From positions 18,416-82,415 of the forward strand of contig JAXGRA010000011.1 in NCBI GenBank assembly GCA_040766135.1: a stretch of 64,000 bases of DNA, given 5' to 3'. This document shows positions 16,420-24,754 of this stretch, piece after piece. The notes under the pieces were generated by a model. That model saw nothing but the letters and a program-made list of their open reading frames with translations, did not search any database and was not told where the DNA came from. A program made the translations under genes and the position numbers. Origin of the DNA: JAGVSV01 sp040766135 (GTDB lineage: Bacteria; Bacillota; Clostridia; Christensenellales; Aristaeellaceae). The stretch's first letter is position 1, and each line of letters starts with the position of its first letter.

Positions 16420-17650
16420 ACAGATGGGTGTACGTGCAAAGGAAGCTTCGCGCGTGCTGGCGCTTCAGGACGGCCGGGCGCGCGCGCAGGCGCTGACGCA
16501 CATGGCCGATGCGCTGCTTAAAAACGAGCAGGCTATTTTAGCGGCCAATGCGCAGGACGTGGCAAACGGCCAGCAGGCCGGATTAACCAGCGCACTGATT
16601 GACCGGCTGACGCTGACGCCGCAGCGCGTGGCGGGCATGGCCGATGCGCTACGGCAGGTGGCCGCGCTGCCCGACCCTGTGGGCCTGGTGCAGCAGCGTA
16701 TGACGCGCCCCAACGGCCTGCGCATCACGCGGATATCGGCCCCCATGGGCGTGATTGCGGTAATCTTTGAGGCGCGCCCCAACGTGACGGCGGATTCGGC
16801 TGCGCTGTGCATCAAAAGCGGCAGCGCGGTCATCCTGCGCGGCGGCAAGGAGGCCATTCAAAGCAACAAGGCCGTGGTATCCGCCCTGCGGGAGGGGCTG
16901 GCGTGCGCTGGCCTGCCGCAGGATTGCGTGCAGCTGGTTACCGATACCACGCGCCAAAGCGCCCAGGAGCTGATGTGTCTGAAAGGATATGTGGACTTGC
17001 TCATCCCGCGCGGCGGCCGGGGCCTGATCCAAAGCGTGATGGAGAACGCGCAGGTGCCGGTGCTGGAAACCGGCGAGGGCGTGTGCCACATCTATGTGGA
17101 CAAAAGCGCCGATATCGACATGGCTACAGCCATTATCGACAACGCCAAAACCTCGCGCCCGTCGGTGTGCAACGCGGTGGAATGCCTGCTGGTGCACGAG
17201 GAGCTCATTGACAAACTACCCGCGCTGCTGGCCCCGGTGCTGGCCAAGGGCGTGGAAATCCGCGGCGATGAAACGGTGTGCGCAAACATCCCGCAGGCCG
17301 TGCCTGCCGCCCCGGAGGACTGGGGGCAGGAATACCTGGATTTGATACTGGCCGTGCGGGTGATAAAGGATATAGATGAGGCCATTGCGCACATCACGCG
17401 CTACGGCACCAGCCACAGCGAGGCCATTGTGGCCGATGACACCGGGGCCGCAGGCCAGTTCCTGGCGCAGGTGGATGCGGCGGCGGTATATCACAATGCC
17501 TCCACGCGCTTTACCGATGGCGGGGAGTTTGGCTTTGGCGCCGAGATCGGCATTTCCACCCAAAAGCTGCACGCGCGCGGCCCGGTGGGGCTGGAGCAGC
17601 TGACCACCTTCCGCTATCTGATTCACGGAGAAGGGCAGGTACGCACATGA
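16412..17650 (+). CDS. proA: Glutamate-5-semialdehyde dehydrogenase (gamma-glutamyl phosphate reductase)
   Basis: 412 residues, the normal length. Family motifs include APMGVIAVIFEARPNVT, SGSAVILRGGKEAIQSN, the catalytic cysteine in SRPSVCNAVECLLVHE and the C-terminal ARGPVGLEQLTTFRY. It reduces gamma-glutamyl phosphate with NADPH to the semialdehyde that cyclises to pyrroline-5-carboxylate. It overlaps proB (8 nt) and proC (4 nt, ATGA). Confidence 0.97.
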   Translation: MLKQMGVRAKEASRVLALQDGRARAQALTHMADALLKNEQAILAANAQDVANGQQAGLTSALIDRLTLTPQRVAGMADALRQVAALPDPVGLVQQRMTRPNGLRITRISAPMGVIAVIFEARPNVTADSAALCIKSGSAVILRGGKEAIQSNKAVVSALREGLACAGLPQDCVQLVTDTTRQSAQELMCLKGYVDLLIPRGGRGLIQSVMENAQVPVLETGEGVCHIYVDKSADIDMATAIIDNAKTSRPSVCNAVECLLVHEELIDKLPALLAPVLAKGVEIRGDETVCANIPQAVPAAPEDWGQEYLDLILAVRVIKDIDEAIAHITRYGTSHSEAIVADDTGAAGQFLAQVDAAAVYHNASTRFTDGGEFGFGAEIGISTQKLHARGPVGLEQLTTFRYLIHGEGQVRT

Positions 17651-18450
17651 AGTATGGATTTATCGGGCTGGGCAACATGGCCGGGGCCATTTTGCAGGGC
17701 ATGCACCAAAGCGGCCGGTTTGGGCAGGACACCCTGATGGGCTATGACGTAGACCAGGGCAAGATGGACGCCCTGGCCCGCAGCGTGGGCCTGCAAGCCA
17801 TGGCGTCCGAGGCCGCCGTGGCCCAGGCGTGCGATGTGCTGGTGCTGGCTGTGAAGCCGCAGATGGCGGACGGGGTGCTGGACAAGCTGAAGGATGCGCT
17901 GGACGAGAAAAAGCTGGTTATCACCGTGCTGGCAGGCAAGCCGCTGGTGTATTATGCATCACGTTTGACGCCGGGCGTGCCTGTTATCCGCGTGTTGCCC
18001 AACCTCAATGCATTGGCCGGGCGCTCCACCACGGGGCTGTGCGTCAATGAGCATGTGACGCAGCAGCAGCTGGCATTAACCACCGCGCTGTTTGAGGCGG
18101 TGGGCAGCGTGATGACGCTGCCCGAGGCGCAGGCCACGGCCTTTTCGGCGCTGACGGGCGCGGCACCGGCGTTTGTGTTTGCGTTTATCGATGCGCTGGC
18201 CTCCGCCGGGGTGAAGGCGGGCTTCCCGCGCGACACCGCGCAGGCGCTGGCCGCCGATATGCTGATGGGCAGCGCGGCCCTGACCCAGCAAAGCGGCCAA
18301 CACCCCGCGCAGCTCATCGACCGCGTATGCTCCCCCGGCGGCACCACCATCGAGGGCATGCACGCGCTCAAGGCGCTGGGCTTTGAACATGCCGTGCATG
18401 CGGCGGTGGAGGCCGTGATGGAAAAAGACAGGAAGCTGGCGCAGGGCTGA
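17647..18450 (+). CDS. proC: Pyrroline-5-carboxylate reductase
   Basis: 267 residues. The Rossmann start YGFIGLGNMAGAILQGM and the C-terminal block ALTGAAPAFVFAFIDALA with SPGGTTIEGMHAL are diagnostic for P5CR. It makes L-proline with NAD(P)H, completing the pathway encoded by proBA just upstream. The ATG overlaps the proA stop (ATGA). Nothing resembling an intrinsic terminator is seen before the fic operator region. Confidence 0.97.
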   Translation: MKYGFIGLGNMAGAILQGMHQSGRFGQDTLMGYDVDQGKMDALARSVGLQAMASEAAVAQACDVLVLAVKPQMADGVLDKLKDALDEKKLVITVLAGKPLVYYASRLTPGVPVIRVLPNLNALAGRSTTGLCVNEHVTQQQLALTTALFEAVGSVMTLPEAQATAFSALTGAAPAFVFAFIDALASAGVKAGFPRDTAQALAADMLMGSAALTQQSGQHPAQLIDRVCSPGGTTIEGMHALKALGFEHAVHAAVEAVMEKDRKLAQG

Positions 18451-18465
18451 TGGGACAGGGTGCGC

Positions 18466-18582
18466 TTTCTGCCACACGGGTATTTTTTCTGCAACAAAAG
18501 CACGAGAAATGTTTCAGATAAAGTTTATTTCTGCAACAATATCTGATATAATGTTGCAGAAAATGCTGGGGTGTAGCAGAAA
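18466..18582. promoter_or_regulatory. Array of TTTCTGCAACA half-sites over the fic promoter
   Basis: Direct copies of TTTCTGC(A/C)ACA start at 18466, 18486 and 18528. Inverted copies are TGTTGCAGAAA at 18552 and TGTAGCAGAAA at 18572, and a degenerate TGTTTCAGAT lies at 18510. Two dyads therefore have the same geometry (10-bp arms, 13-bp spacer) with centres 42 bp apart, and each is flanked by one more half-site 20 bp outward. The second dyad encloses the -10 box. This looks like a cooperative repressor site. Confidence 0.75.
18524..18552 (+). promoter_or_regulatory. Sigma-A promoter of fic inside the operator array
   Basis: TTTATT and TATAAT are 17 nt apart. The -10 box is perfect and sits between the arms of the second dyad. 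The first base of the start codon is 40 nt after the -10. Confidence 0.65.
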
Positions 18583-18591
18583 GGAGCGGCC

Positions 18592-19686
18592 ATGCGTACA
18601 TTTGATTATAGCCAGGTAGCAGCAACGCTGCTGACCCCGGAGCATGTCAACCTGCTGACCGCTATCCATGAATATCGCGGCAAACAGGCATTGTATTTAG
18701 ATGCCCATGCGGATGTGCTGGACAGCATGCTGGAAATCGCCAAAATCCAAAGCACGGCCTCCTCTAACCGCATTGAGGGCATATACACCAGCGATGAGCG
18801 TTTGGCACAGTTGGTGCAGGATAAAACCATGCCCTGCAACCGCAGCGAGCAGGAGATTATGGGCTACCGCGATGTGCTGGCTACCATTCGTCAAAACTTT
18901 GAGCACATAACCCCCACCCCCAATATACTGTTGCAGCTGCACCGTGATTTATACCGCTACAGTGTACCGGGCATGGGTGGACGGTTCAAAACGACCGACA
19001 ACACCATTGAAGAGGTGGACGCCTTGGGCAATCGCCGCGTCCGCTTTCGTCCGGTGACGGCCTTTGAAACGCCGCAGGCGGTGGATCGCCTGTGCCATGC
19101 CTGGGCGCAGGTCATGCGAAAAAGCGATGTGGATCAATTGATTGCGTTGCCGGCATTTATTCTGGACTTTTTATGTATTCATCCGTTCAATGATGGCAAC
19201 GGACGTATGAGCCGCCTGCTGATGCTGCTGTTGCTTTATCGGGCTGGATATGTTGTGGGGCGCTATATCAGCCTGGAAGCCCTCACTGAGCAAACTAAGG
19301 AGGGCTACTATGAGGCATTGCAGCGCAGTTCCATCGGGTGGCATGAGGGAACCAATGACTACCGGCCCTTTACCGCCTACTGTTTGGGCATTATCCTGTC
19401 GGCATACGGCGCATTTGCTGAGCGCGCTGCCTACATCGCCAACCGGAAAATGACCGCCGCCGAGCGCGTGCTGGACATTGTGTGCAACAAGGTGGGGCAA
19501 TTGAGCAAGCGCGATATTGTCGCCATGTGCCCCGACCTGCACGAAGGCACGGTGGAACGCGCCCTGACCGAGTTGGTGCAGCAGCAGCGCATCCTCAAGG
19601 TAGGAGCCGGCAGAAGCACGGGCTATGTCTATAATACTGTTTTACATCAGCATAACCACGATTCGGCCAGTGAAGTGGCCGATTAG
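18592..19686 (+). CDS. Fic-domain AMPylase-type protein with inhibitory helix and C-terminal winged helix
   Basis: 364 residues. The Fic motif HPFNDGNGRMSR lies at about residues 197-208 with all catalytic residues. An N-terminal SNRIEG at about residues 58-63 matches the (S/T)xxxE(G/N) autoinhibitory helix of class II Fic proteins. The last 70 residues (KRDIVAMCPDLHEGTVERAL and on) look like a winged helix-turn-helix. Fic proteins usually transfer AMP to protein side chains. AAGGAGCGGCC precedes the ATG. The DNA-binding tail and the operator array upstream suggest autoregulation. Target proteins are unknown. Confidence 0.93.
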   Translation: MRTFDYSQVAATLLTPEHVNLLTAIHEYRGKQALYLDAHADVLDSMLEIAKIQSTASSNRIEGIYTSDERLAQLVQDKTMPCNRSEQEIMGYRDVLATIRQNFEHITPTPNILLQLHRDLYRYSVPGMGGRFKTTDNTIEEVDALGNRRVRFRPVTAFETPQAVDRLCHAWAQVMRKSDVDQLIALPAFILDFLCIHPFNDGNGRMSRLLMLLLLYRAGYVVGRYISLEALTEQTKEGYYEALQRSSIGWHEGTNDYRPFTAYCLGIILSAYGAFAERAAYIANRKMTAAERVLDIVCNKVGQLSKRDIVAMCPDLHEGTVERALTELVQQQRILKVGAGRSTGYVYNTVLHQHNHDSASEVAD

Positions 19687-19704
19687 CATTCATCAGGAGG
19701 TTTC

Positions 19705-20460
19705 ATGCATACCCTGATTTCATTGCAGGAAAACCTGCGCGCCATGGGCATTGCGCCTGCTGACACCGTGCTGCTGCACAGTTCGATGAAGAAAATCGGC
19801 CCCGTGCAGGGCGGGGCGGACACGGTGCTGGATGCCTTGCAGGATTATTTGACACCTGGGCTGCTGGTGCTCCCGGCGCTCAACTGGGAGCTGGTCAACC
19901 AGCGGCCGCGGGTCTATGATGTGCTGCATACGCCGTCCATCGTGGGCATATTGCCCGAGCTGTTCCGCAAGCGCCCGGATGTGCACCGCAGCCTTAACCC
20001 CACGCATTCGGTGTGCGCCTATGGCGCTGATGCGCGAGACTTTGTGCAGGGCGGCGATGCGGACGGCACGCCGCTGGGGATGCACTCCCCCTGGCGCAAG
20101 CTGCTGGAGCGCAACGCCTGGATCCTGATGGTGGGGTGCGATTTAACCTCCTGCACGTTCATCCACGGCGTGGAGGAATGGTGCGAGGTTCCCCACCGCC
20201 TGACAGCGCCCATGGCGTTTGACATGGTGCTGCCCGACGGCAGCCGCCGCACAGTTCACTCCCGCGCGCACGAAGGCACGCCCAGCTTCAGCTTCTGGAA
20301 AGTACAGGCCGGGCTGGAGCAAGCCGGCCTGCTGCGCATCCTGCCCTTTGGCGATGCGCCCACCATGGTGATGCGCGCGCGGGATTTGTTCTGCTTTGTG
20401 GCCGGTGCACTCAGCCGAGATCCGCGTCTATTTGATTACGAAGTGAAAGAAGCGGAATAG
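19705..20460 (+). CDS. AAC(3)-type N-acetyltransferase family protein
   Basis: 251 residues of the antibiotic_NAT fold: LLHSSMKKIGPVQGGADTVL, LLVLPALNW, the NPTHSVCAYG catalytic His region, SPWRKLLERNAWILMVG and FIHGVEEW. The family includes aminoglycoside 3-N-acetyltransferases and housekeeping relatives (YokD) with unknown substrates, using acetyl-CoA. CAGGAGG precedes the ATG, 18 nt after fic, so it may share the fic operator. Resistance activity should not be assumed, since many chromosomal homologues do not confer it. Confidence 0.85.
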   Translation: MHTLISLQENLRAMGIAPADTVLLHSSMKKIGPVQGGADTVLDALQDYLTPGLLVLPALNWELVNQRPRVYDVLHTPSIVGILPELFRKRPDVHRSLNPTHSVCAYGADARDFVQGGDADGTPLGMHSPWRKLLERNAWILMVGCDLTSCTFIHGVEEWCEVPHRLTAPMAFDMVLPDGSRRTVHSRAHEGTPSFSFWKVQAGLEQAGLLRILPFGDAPTMVMRARDLFCFVAGALSRDPRLFDYEVKEAE

Positions 20461-20471
20461 GAGCGTCTCTT

Positions 20472-20584
20472 TATTTGCAAAATCATCCCTTTTTGCAAAT
20501 AGCATTTTGTCTTATTCGCAAAAATGCGATATTTTGCGAATAAGGGAACTGTTTATTCGCAAAACTTCTGGTTTTTGCGAATAA
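20472..20584. repeat. Three phased inverted repeats with 8-bp spacers
   Basis: Dyad 1: TATTTGCAAAA (20472-20482) and TTTTGCAAATA (20491-20501). Dyad 2: CTTATTCGCAAAA (20511-20523) and its complement (20532-20544). Dyad 3: TTATTCGCAAAA (20553-20564) and its complement (20573-20584). Every spacer is exactly 8 nt and the dyads repeat every 40-41 bp. The array lies between the 3' ends of two convergent genes, so no obvious promoter is served. The AT-rich base composition is unlike the neighbourhood. Confidence 0.8.
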
Positions 20585-20714
20585 GATTTCTGATAATCGC
20601 GACAAACACTAAAACTGCGATTACTGAAAAAATCGCATCATCAATGGAATACATAACACAATGCGTCTTTTGTCCCAACATCTGCCGGAGAGTATCCTCG
20701 TCTTTTGAAAACAC
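20553..20714 (-). CDS. Possible small membrane protein or gene remnant
   Basis: 53 residues from a GTG (20714) with GAAGGG about 4 nt upstream. It contains a hydrophobic helix (DDAIFSVIAVLVFVAII) followed by a basic end (RNLIRKNQKF). The frame is open further upstream for about 20 more codons that look protein-like (LPDTWHRLAKGYVF), so this may be the tail of a lost larger gene. The stop codon and last ten codons are inside dyad 3. Codon use is AT-rich compared with neighbours. I do not recognise a family. Confidence 0.3.
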   Translation of the reverse strand: MFSKDEDTLRQMLGQKTHCVMYSIDDAIFSVIAVLVFVAIIRNLIRKNQKFCE

Positions 20715-20779
20715 ATATCCCTTCGCCAGGCGATGCCACGTATCGGGCAGTATGTACCGGAGCTGCTTTCATGCCCAAT

Positions 20780-22096
20780 CTATCCGCGCTTTGCGCGCAG
20801 GTTGGGCAGCAGCTCCAACAGGCTTTCATAGATGGGCGTGCAGTGCAGGGCCTCGGCAGTGAGGTACGCCCCTAGGCACACGATGCCCAGCGGCAGCATA
20901 TAGGCAAAGCTGCCCGTCATTTCAGCGATGAGCAGCACGCCGGTCAAGGGAGAGCGCACAATGGCCGTAAAATGCGCCGCCATGGCCAGCAGCGACAGCG
21001 GCAGCACCATGTCCGGTGTGATCCATCCCAGCAGGCAGAGCGCCTGCGCCATCATATTGCCCAGCAGCGATCCCAGCACCAGCAGCGGGAAAAAGATGCC
21101 GCCGGCGATGCCGCTGCCAAAGGCTAACCACACTAATAATAGCTTCAACACATACAACAGCAGCACGCGCTGCGGCAGCAGGTTGCCGTGCGCGGGTAAA
21201 AAGATAAACTCCTCGCCGCTGCCGAACAACTCCGGGTCCATCAGCAGCACGATGCAGGTAAGCACAAACGGCACTACACCGCGCAGCCAGAACGGCAGGC
21301 GCATTTTTCCATATAGAGATTTGGCGTACAGGATGCCCTTGTTAAACAGCATGCCGCTCAGCCCGGCCAGCACGCCCACCAGCAGCAGCGCCCAATAGGC
21401 GTTGAGCGGAAGCAGCGGCACATGCTGAAACGACAGCACCGGCGCTGTGCCAAAGATGTGCGCTGACACATAATTGCTGACAAAGGACGCCGCCATGGCC
21501 GCGACCAGCACGCGGGGGCTGAAACGGCCGTGCAGCTCCTCCAGCGCAAACACCACGCCCGAGATGGGCGCGTTGAACCCTGCCGACAGGCCCGCCGCCG
21601 CGCCGCCGGAGATCATGGCATTGCGCTCATCCTCCGGGTGTTTCAACAGCTCCGAAACGCCCTGCCCGATGACGCCGCCTATCTGCACCGACGGCCCTTC
21701 GCGCCCCATTGTCAGGCCGCCGCCCAAGGAGCACAGCCCGCCCAAAAACTTCAGCGTCAGCACGCGGTACCATTTGGTATCCAACCGGCCGGACAGCTGC
21801 GCCATGATCTGCGGGATGCCGGAGCCGGAGATGTTCGGCTCCCATTTGAGCAGCAGGGAGGCCACAACGCCCATCCCCGCAAACGCAGCCAGCGCCAGCA
21901 GCGCATCGGGCCAGCTGGCATGCCCGCGCTCCACCAGCGGGCGGAAAACACCCGCCACGGCCTGTATGCCCAGCCGGTACAGGCTGATGATCACCCCTGC
22001 AACAAGGCCCACGATTACGCCGCCCCACAGCAGCCGGGCGCGTTGGTGGCGCGGTGTATGCAGTGCTTTAGCCGTAGCGGAAGTTGTATTGCCCAT
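20780..22096 (-). CDS. ClC-family chloride channel/transporter
   Basis: 438 residues with about 10-12 membrane segments. The selectivity-filter motifs are present: GSGIPQ at about residue 100, GREGPSVQIG with the gating glutamate, and GGIFFPLLV. The paired glutamates in FALEELHG correspond to the internal proton glutamate region, so H+/Cl- exchange is likely. There are no C-terminal CBS domains. I chose the ATG at 22096 because GAAAGG precedes it; the ATG at 22120 lacks a ribosome site. The gene ends facing the AAC(3)-type gene. Confidence 0.92.
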   Translation of the reverse strand: MGNTTSATAKALHTPRHQRARLLWGGVIVGLVAGVIISLYRLGIQAVAGVFRPLVERGHASWPDALLALAAFAGMGVVASLLLKWEPNISGSGIPQIMAQLSGRLDTKWYRVLTLKFLGGLCSLGGGLTMGREGPSVQIGGVIGQGVSELLKHPEDERNAMISGGAAAGLSAGFNAPISGVVFALEELHGRFSPRVLVAAMAASFVSNYVSAHIFGTAPVLSFQHVPLLPLNAYWALLLVGVLAGLSGMLFNKGILYAKSLYGKMRLPFWLRGVVPFVLTCIVLLMDPELFGSGEEFIFLPAHGNLLPQRVLLLYVLKLLLVWLAFGSGIAGGIFFPLLVLGSLLGNMMAQALCLLGWITPDMVLPLSLLAMAAHFTAIVRSPLTGVLLIAEMTGSFAYMLPLGIVCLGAYLTAEALHCTPIYESLLELLPNLRAKRG

Positions 22097-22147
22097 GGTC
22101 TTGCCTTTCTGTCTGTGCATTTCTTGATTTTCAGGGTATACACATAG

Positions 22148-22549
22148 TCATTTTGCGCGCCGCTGTTCTAACGTTTCATGCAAACGATCACACCAGCCAG
22201 CCCATTTTTGCCGATACTCATCGCCTGATAATATGCGCCCCTCAAAATCGGCTACAGTGCGCACATTTTGTTCAATACAAGCATCTGCGCACATTTGATA
22301 GGCTTCCCAGTCCAAATCATCCTCATCCCAAACAAAAGGCACGGTTTCCAAACCGGCGGTGTGCGCTACCCATGCGCGCGTATGCCCGTCGGTAAAGATA
22401 ATGCGGCCGTTTAATTTTTTGACAGGAATGGGTTCAAAGTTGCTTAAATCGTCTTTATTGAACCACAAAAGAATGGCGCGAATCTTCTCCTCCGAGATGT
22501 AAAACTGCGAAGGCTGAATATCGCGCAAGTTCAATTGATCAATATCCAT
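22148..22549 (-). CDS. Small ParB/sulfiredoxin-fold-like protein of unknown function
   Basis: 133 residues, no signal peptide. The central segment IPVKKLNGRIIFTDGHTRAW followed by VAHTAGLETVPFVW is reminiscent of the ParB N-terminal nuclease/sulfiredoxin fold, where DGHTR corresponds to the G-x-R nucleotide-binding box. No HTH follows. I cannot name its role. The start is uncertain (ATG 22549 or TTG 22552) because no good ribosome site is seen. It is 51 nt upstream of the ClC gene on the same strand. Confidence 0.6.
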   Translation of the reverse strand: MDIDQLNLRDIQPSQFYISEEKIRAILLWFNKDDLSNFEPIPVKKLNGRIIFTDGHTRAWVAHTAGLETVPFVWDEDDLDWEAYQMCADACIEQNVRTVADFEGRILSGDEYRQKWAGWCDRLHETLEQRRAK

Positions 22550-22582
22550 CAATGCACGCTATCTTACGGAAATAATCGCGGC

Positions 22583-23437
22583 TCAATCCACCAACCCATA
22601 ATGCCGCAGCACGTACTGCGTCACGGCCAGCTGGTCGCTGATGCGCACCTCCATGGGGTCGGCGCGGTAGGTTTCCACCGTGATGACGGGGATGCCCAAT
22701 TGGTTGGCGATGGTGTTGTTGACACTGCCGATGGGGCCGGGGGCAAAAAAGTCAAACGGCGTGCTGGTCAGCAGCCCCAGCTGCGTTTCCAGCAGCATGT
22801 CCAAATACATGTCCTCAATGCCGTTGAGCGTGGTGTAAATCAATGAGTGGCCAAGGAAATCCCGCCCCTCCTTGTTGGTGGCGGCTTCGTGCAGGTCAAA
22901 CACAAACACGGGGTTTTTGTCCTGCACATCGGTGTAGATGGCATGCGCCACGCGCTGCGCTTCGTTGCCGTTGGGGTCGCCGGGGAAGGAACGGTTGAGG
23001 TCCTGCTTGTCCTTGACATAGCGCGAGCGCGGCTCCATCGCCGCCCCCCACGGGTTGGCGGGGGACAGGATGTACAGCGTGCCGGCCTTGATGCCAATCT
23101 TTTTCAATAGGTTGCCCGCCATCCAGGCCGCGATTTCGCCGCCGTGCACGCCGGCGATGACGTACAGTACGGGGCCTTCCTCCACACCCTGTAATACCGT
23201 GACGGTGTTTTCAAGCTCGGTGCCGGGCAGCAGCGGATACTCGCTGATGTCGGTGGGGTAATCGTTTTCGTAGTAGGGGCCAAACTCCCGCGGCAGCATG
23301 GTTTCGGGGTCAAAATCATACGGCGGGTCGAGCAGCACGTCCTGGTTGATGTCTGGCCGCCGCGCCATCTGGGCTTCGGCTAACACGGAGAAGGGCAGCA
23401 CCAGCAGCACGCACAGCAGGTAGCACAAACGCTTCAT
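22583..23437 (-). CDS. Secreted AstE/AspA-type (M14-like) zinc hydrolase, short form
   Basis: 284 residues with a signal peptide (MKRLCYLLCVLLVLPFSVLA). Zinc ligands are visible as AGVHGGEIAA (H and E) and FVFDLHEA (H). DLNRSFPGDPNGNE is the substrate-binding Arg/Asn block, and the catalytic Glu is probably in VETYRADP. Relatives remove succinyl, acetyl or similar groups from N-acyl amino acids. It is exported, unlike classical AstE. It ends the nine-gene cluster that begins with gamma-glutamyltransferase, 11 nt after the next hydrolase. Confidence 0.8.
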   Translation of the reverse strand: MKRLCYLLCVLLVLPFSVLAEAQMARRPDINQDVLLDPPYDFDPETMLPREFGPYYENDYPTDISEYPLLPGTELENTVTVLQGVEEGPVLYVIAGVHGGEIAAWMAGNLLKKIGIKAGTLYILSPANPWGAAMEPRSRYVKDKQDLNRSFPGDPNGNEAQRVAHAIYTDVQDKNPVFVFDLHEAATNKEGRDFLGHSLIYTTLNGIEDMYLDMLLETQLGLLTSTPFDFFAPGPIGSVNNTIANQLGIPVITVETYRADPMEVRISDQLAVTQYVLRHYGLVD

Positions 23438-23448
23438 GGGTCGCCCTC

Positions 23449-24588
23449 CTATATGGCAGGGGCGTTCAGGTAGGCGCCCACGCCGTTGTCCTGGATGTCG
23501 GTAAAGCTGGGCATATTGTCCACCGTGATGGTGCCCAGGCCTAAGTCGGTATAGGCCTGTGCAAACTGCAAAATGCCGGTCACATGCCGCGCCACGCGCT
23601 CGTTGAGCGGATGCCCGTCTTCATCAAAGGGCACATACAGCCGCCCATACTGCGCCGCGCGCACATAGAACTTGTCCTTGCCCTCCACCACCAGTGCTTC
23701 GTCGGTCTTGCCGCGCAGGCGGCCCTGGCTGGGGTTGGCGGTTTCCATCAGCACGGCATAGGTATCGGTAAAGTCGCCCAGCTCGCGGTGCGTCAGGCCG
23801 TGCAGGTTTTTGGGCGACGGCTCTAACATGATGTCCATGCCCTCCATCTGCATGTTCAGCAGCGCCCAGCTGCTTAATTCCATGGCGTCCTCGTGCGATA
23901 CCACGGCGTTGATGGTGGGATATTCCGGCGAGGCCTCGTGCAGGTCGATGGTGATGTCGATGCCCTCGGCACGGATCAGTTCAGCCACAGCATAGCTGAT
24001 GCGCTCGGTCAGCGTGCCGTCGGGGCGGCCGGGATAGGAGCGGTTGAGGTTGCGCGTTTCGGAACCGGACAGCCGCTGTCCGGACGAGGCGTGCACATAG
24101 ATCTCCGGGTCGGGCCATTGGTGCACCGGGTTGGTGGCGCGCGAGCCGAAGCGGAACCAGCGCGCGCCGCCGGGGGTGTCGATGGTAAAGCGCATGGGCG
24201 CGCCCTCCTGCGGGTCGGTGCAGGTAAACGCGCTGTGGTTGGCGCGCGGGATGACATACAGCGTGCCCGCCGCCATGCGCGCGTTTTCAACCAGCAGTAT
24301 GGCGGACATCTGCCCGGCCGGTTCGTTGGGGTGCGTGCCGCCTAATACCAGCATGCTGTCGCCGGGCTCCTCCCCCTTGAGGATATATACCTCGGTATCG
24401 CCCGCCGTGCCTTTCAGCGCCGGGAACCAGTCCGACAGCAGGCGCTGCCCGGTGACGCCGGGGCCGGGATAGATGGGCTCCGCCTCGTGCATGGACAAAA
24501 ACTGCTGCGCCAGCAGCACGCACAAAACGGCGGTCACGGCAAGGAGGGCGACGGCCCATATCCGGTGATGCTTTGAGTGTAATTGCAT
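23449..24588 (-). CDS. Membrane-anchored AstE/AspA-type zinc hydrolase, long form 1
   Basis: 379 residues. A hydrophobic segment at residues 10-28 anchors the protein, with the hydrolase domain outside. Zinc ligands sit in GGTHPNEPAG and IDLHEASPEYP. RNLNRSYPG is the substrate block and LMETANPSQG supplies the likely catalytic Glu. It is clearly paralogous to the protein at 26745-27914 (shared ATNPVHQWPDP-type and DLHEASPE segments). GGAGGGA precedes the ATG. It follows the 47-residue membrane protein by 12 nt, the same order as in the second cassette. Confidence 0.82.
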   Translation of the reverse strand: MQLHSKHHRIWAVALLAVTAVLCVLLAQQFLSMHEAEPIYPGPGVTGQRLLSDWFPALKGTAGDTEVYILKGEEPGDSMLVLGGTHPNEPAGQMSAILLVENARMAAGTLYVIPRANHSAFTCTDPQEGAPMRFTIDTPGGARWFRFGSRATNPVHQWPDPEIYVHASSGQRLSGSETRNLNRSYPGRPDGTLTERISYAVAELIRAEGIDITIDLHEASPEYPTINAVVSHEDAMELSSWALLNMQMEGMDIMLEPSPKNLHGLTHRELGDFTDTYAVLMETANPSQGRLRGKTDEALVVEGKDKFYVRAAQYGRLYVPFDEDGHPLNERVARHVTGILQFAQAYTDLGLGTITVDNMPSFTDIQDNGVGAYLNAPAI

Positions 24589-24600
24589 GTCGCTCCCTCC

Positions 24601-24744
24601 TTACTTAATCAGCAGCAGGCGAAGGATGAGCGGCACCAGCACCAGCGCGGCGTCCACCTGCACCAACACGTCTTTTTCACGCAGCATGTTCCAGACGATG
24701 TTGATAATCAACAGCGCCACCAGCACCAAATAAATGTAGAGCAT
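24601..24744 (-). CDS. Tiny two-segment membrane protein (47 residues), cassette 1
   Basis: It starts MLYIYLVLVALLIINIVW, continues with a short charged turn (MLREKD) and ends VLVPLILRLLLIK. AGGAGGGG lies 4-5 nt before the ATG, and the gene fits with 10-12 nt gaps between permease and hydrolase genes. The 51-residue protein at 27929 has the same position, length, turn (LRAKS) and C-terminal RxLLIK, so both are real. It may be a minimal partner of the DctM-like permease, in the place of a Q subunit. That function is inference. Confidence 0.75.
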   Translation of the reverse strand: MLYIYLVLVALLIINIVWNMLREKDVLVQVDAALVLVPLILRLLLIK

Positions 24745-24754
24745 TTTTCCCCTC

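Noticed and set aside
20472..20584. CRISPR-like repeat-spacer array
   Set aside because: The units are inverted dyads with fixed 8-bp centres rather than direct repeats with unique 30-40 bp spacers.
20524..20862. 112-residue plus-strand open frame across the dyads
   Set aside because: It reads through hairpins, has no ribosome site and overlaps the ClC gene 3' end out of frame.
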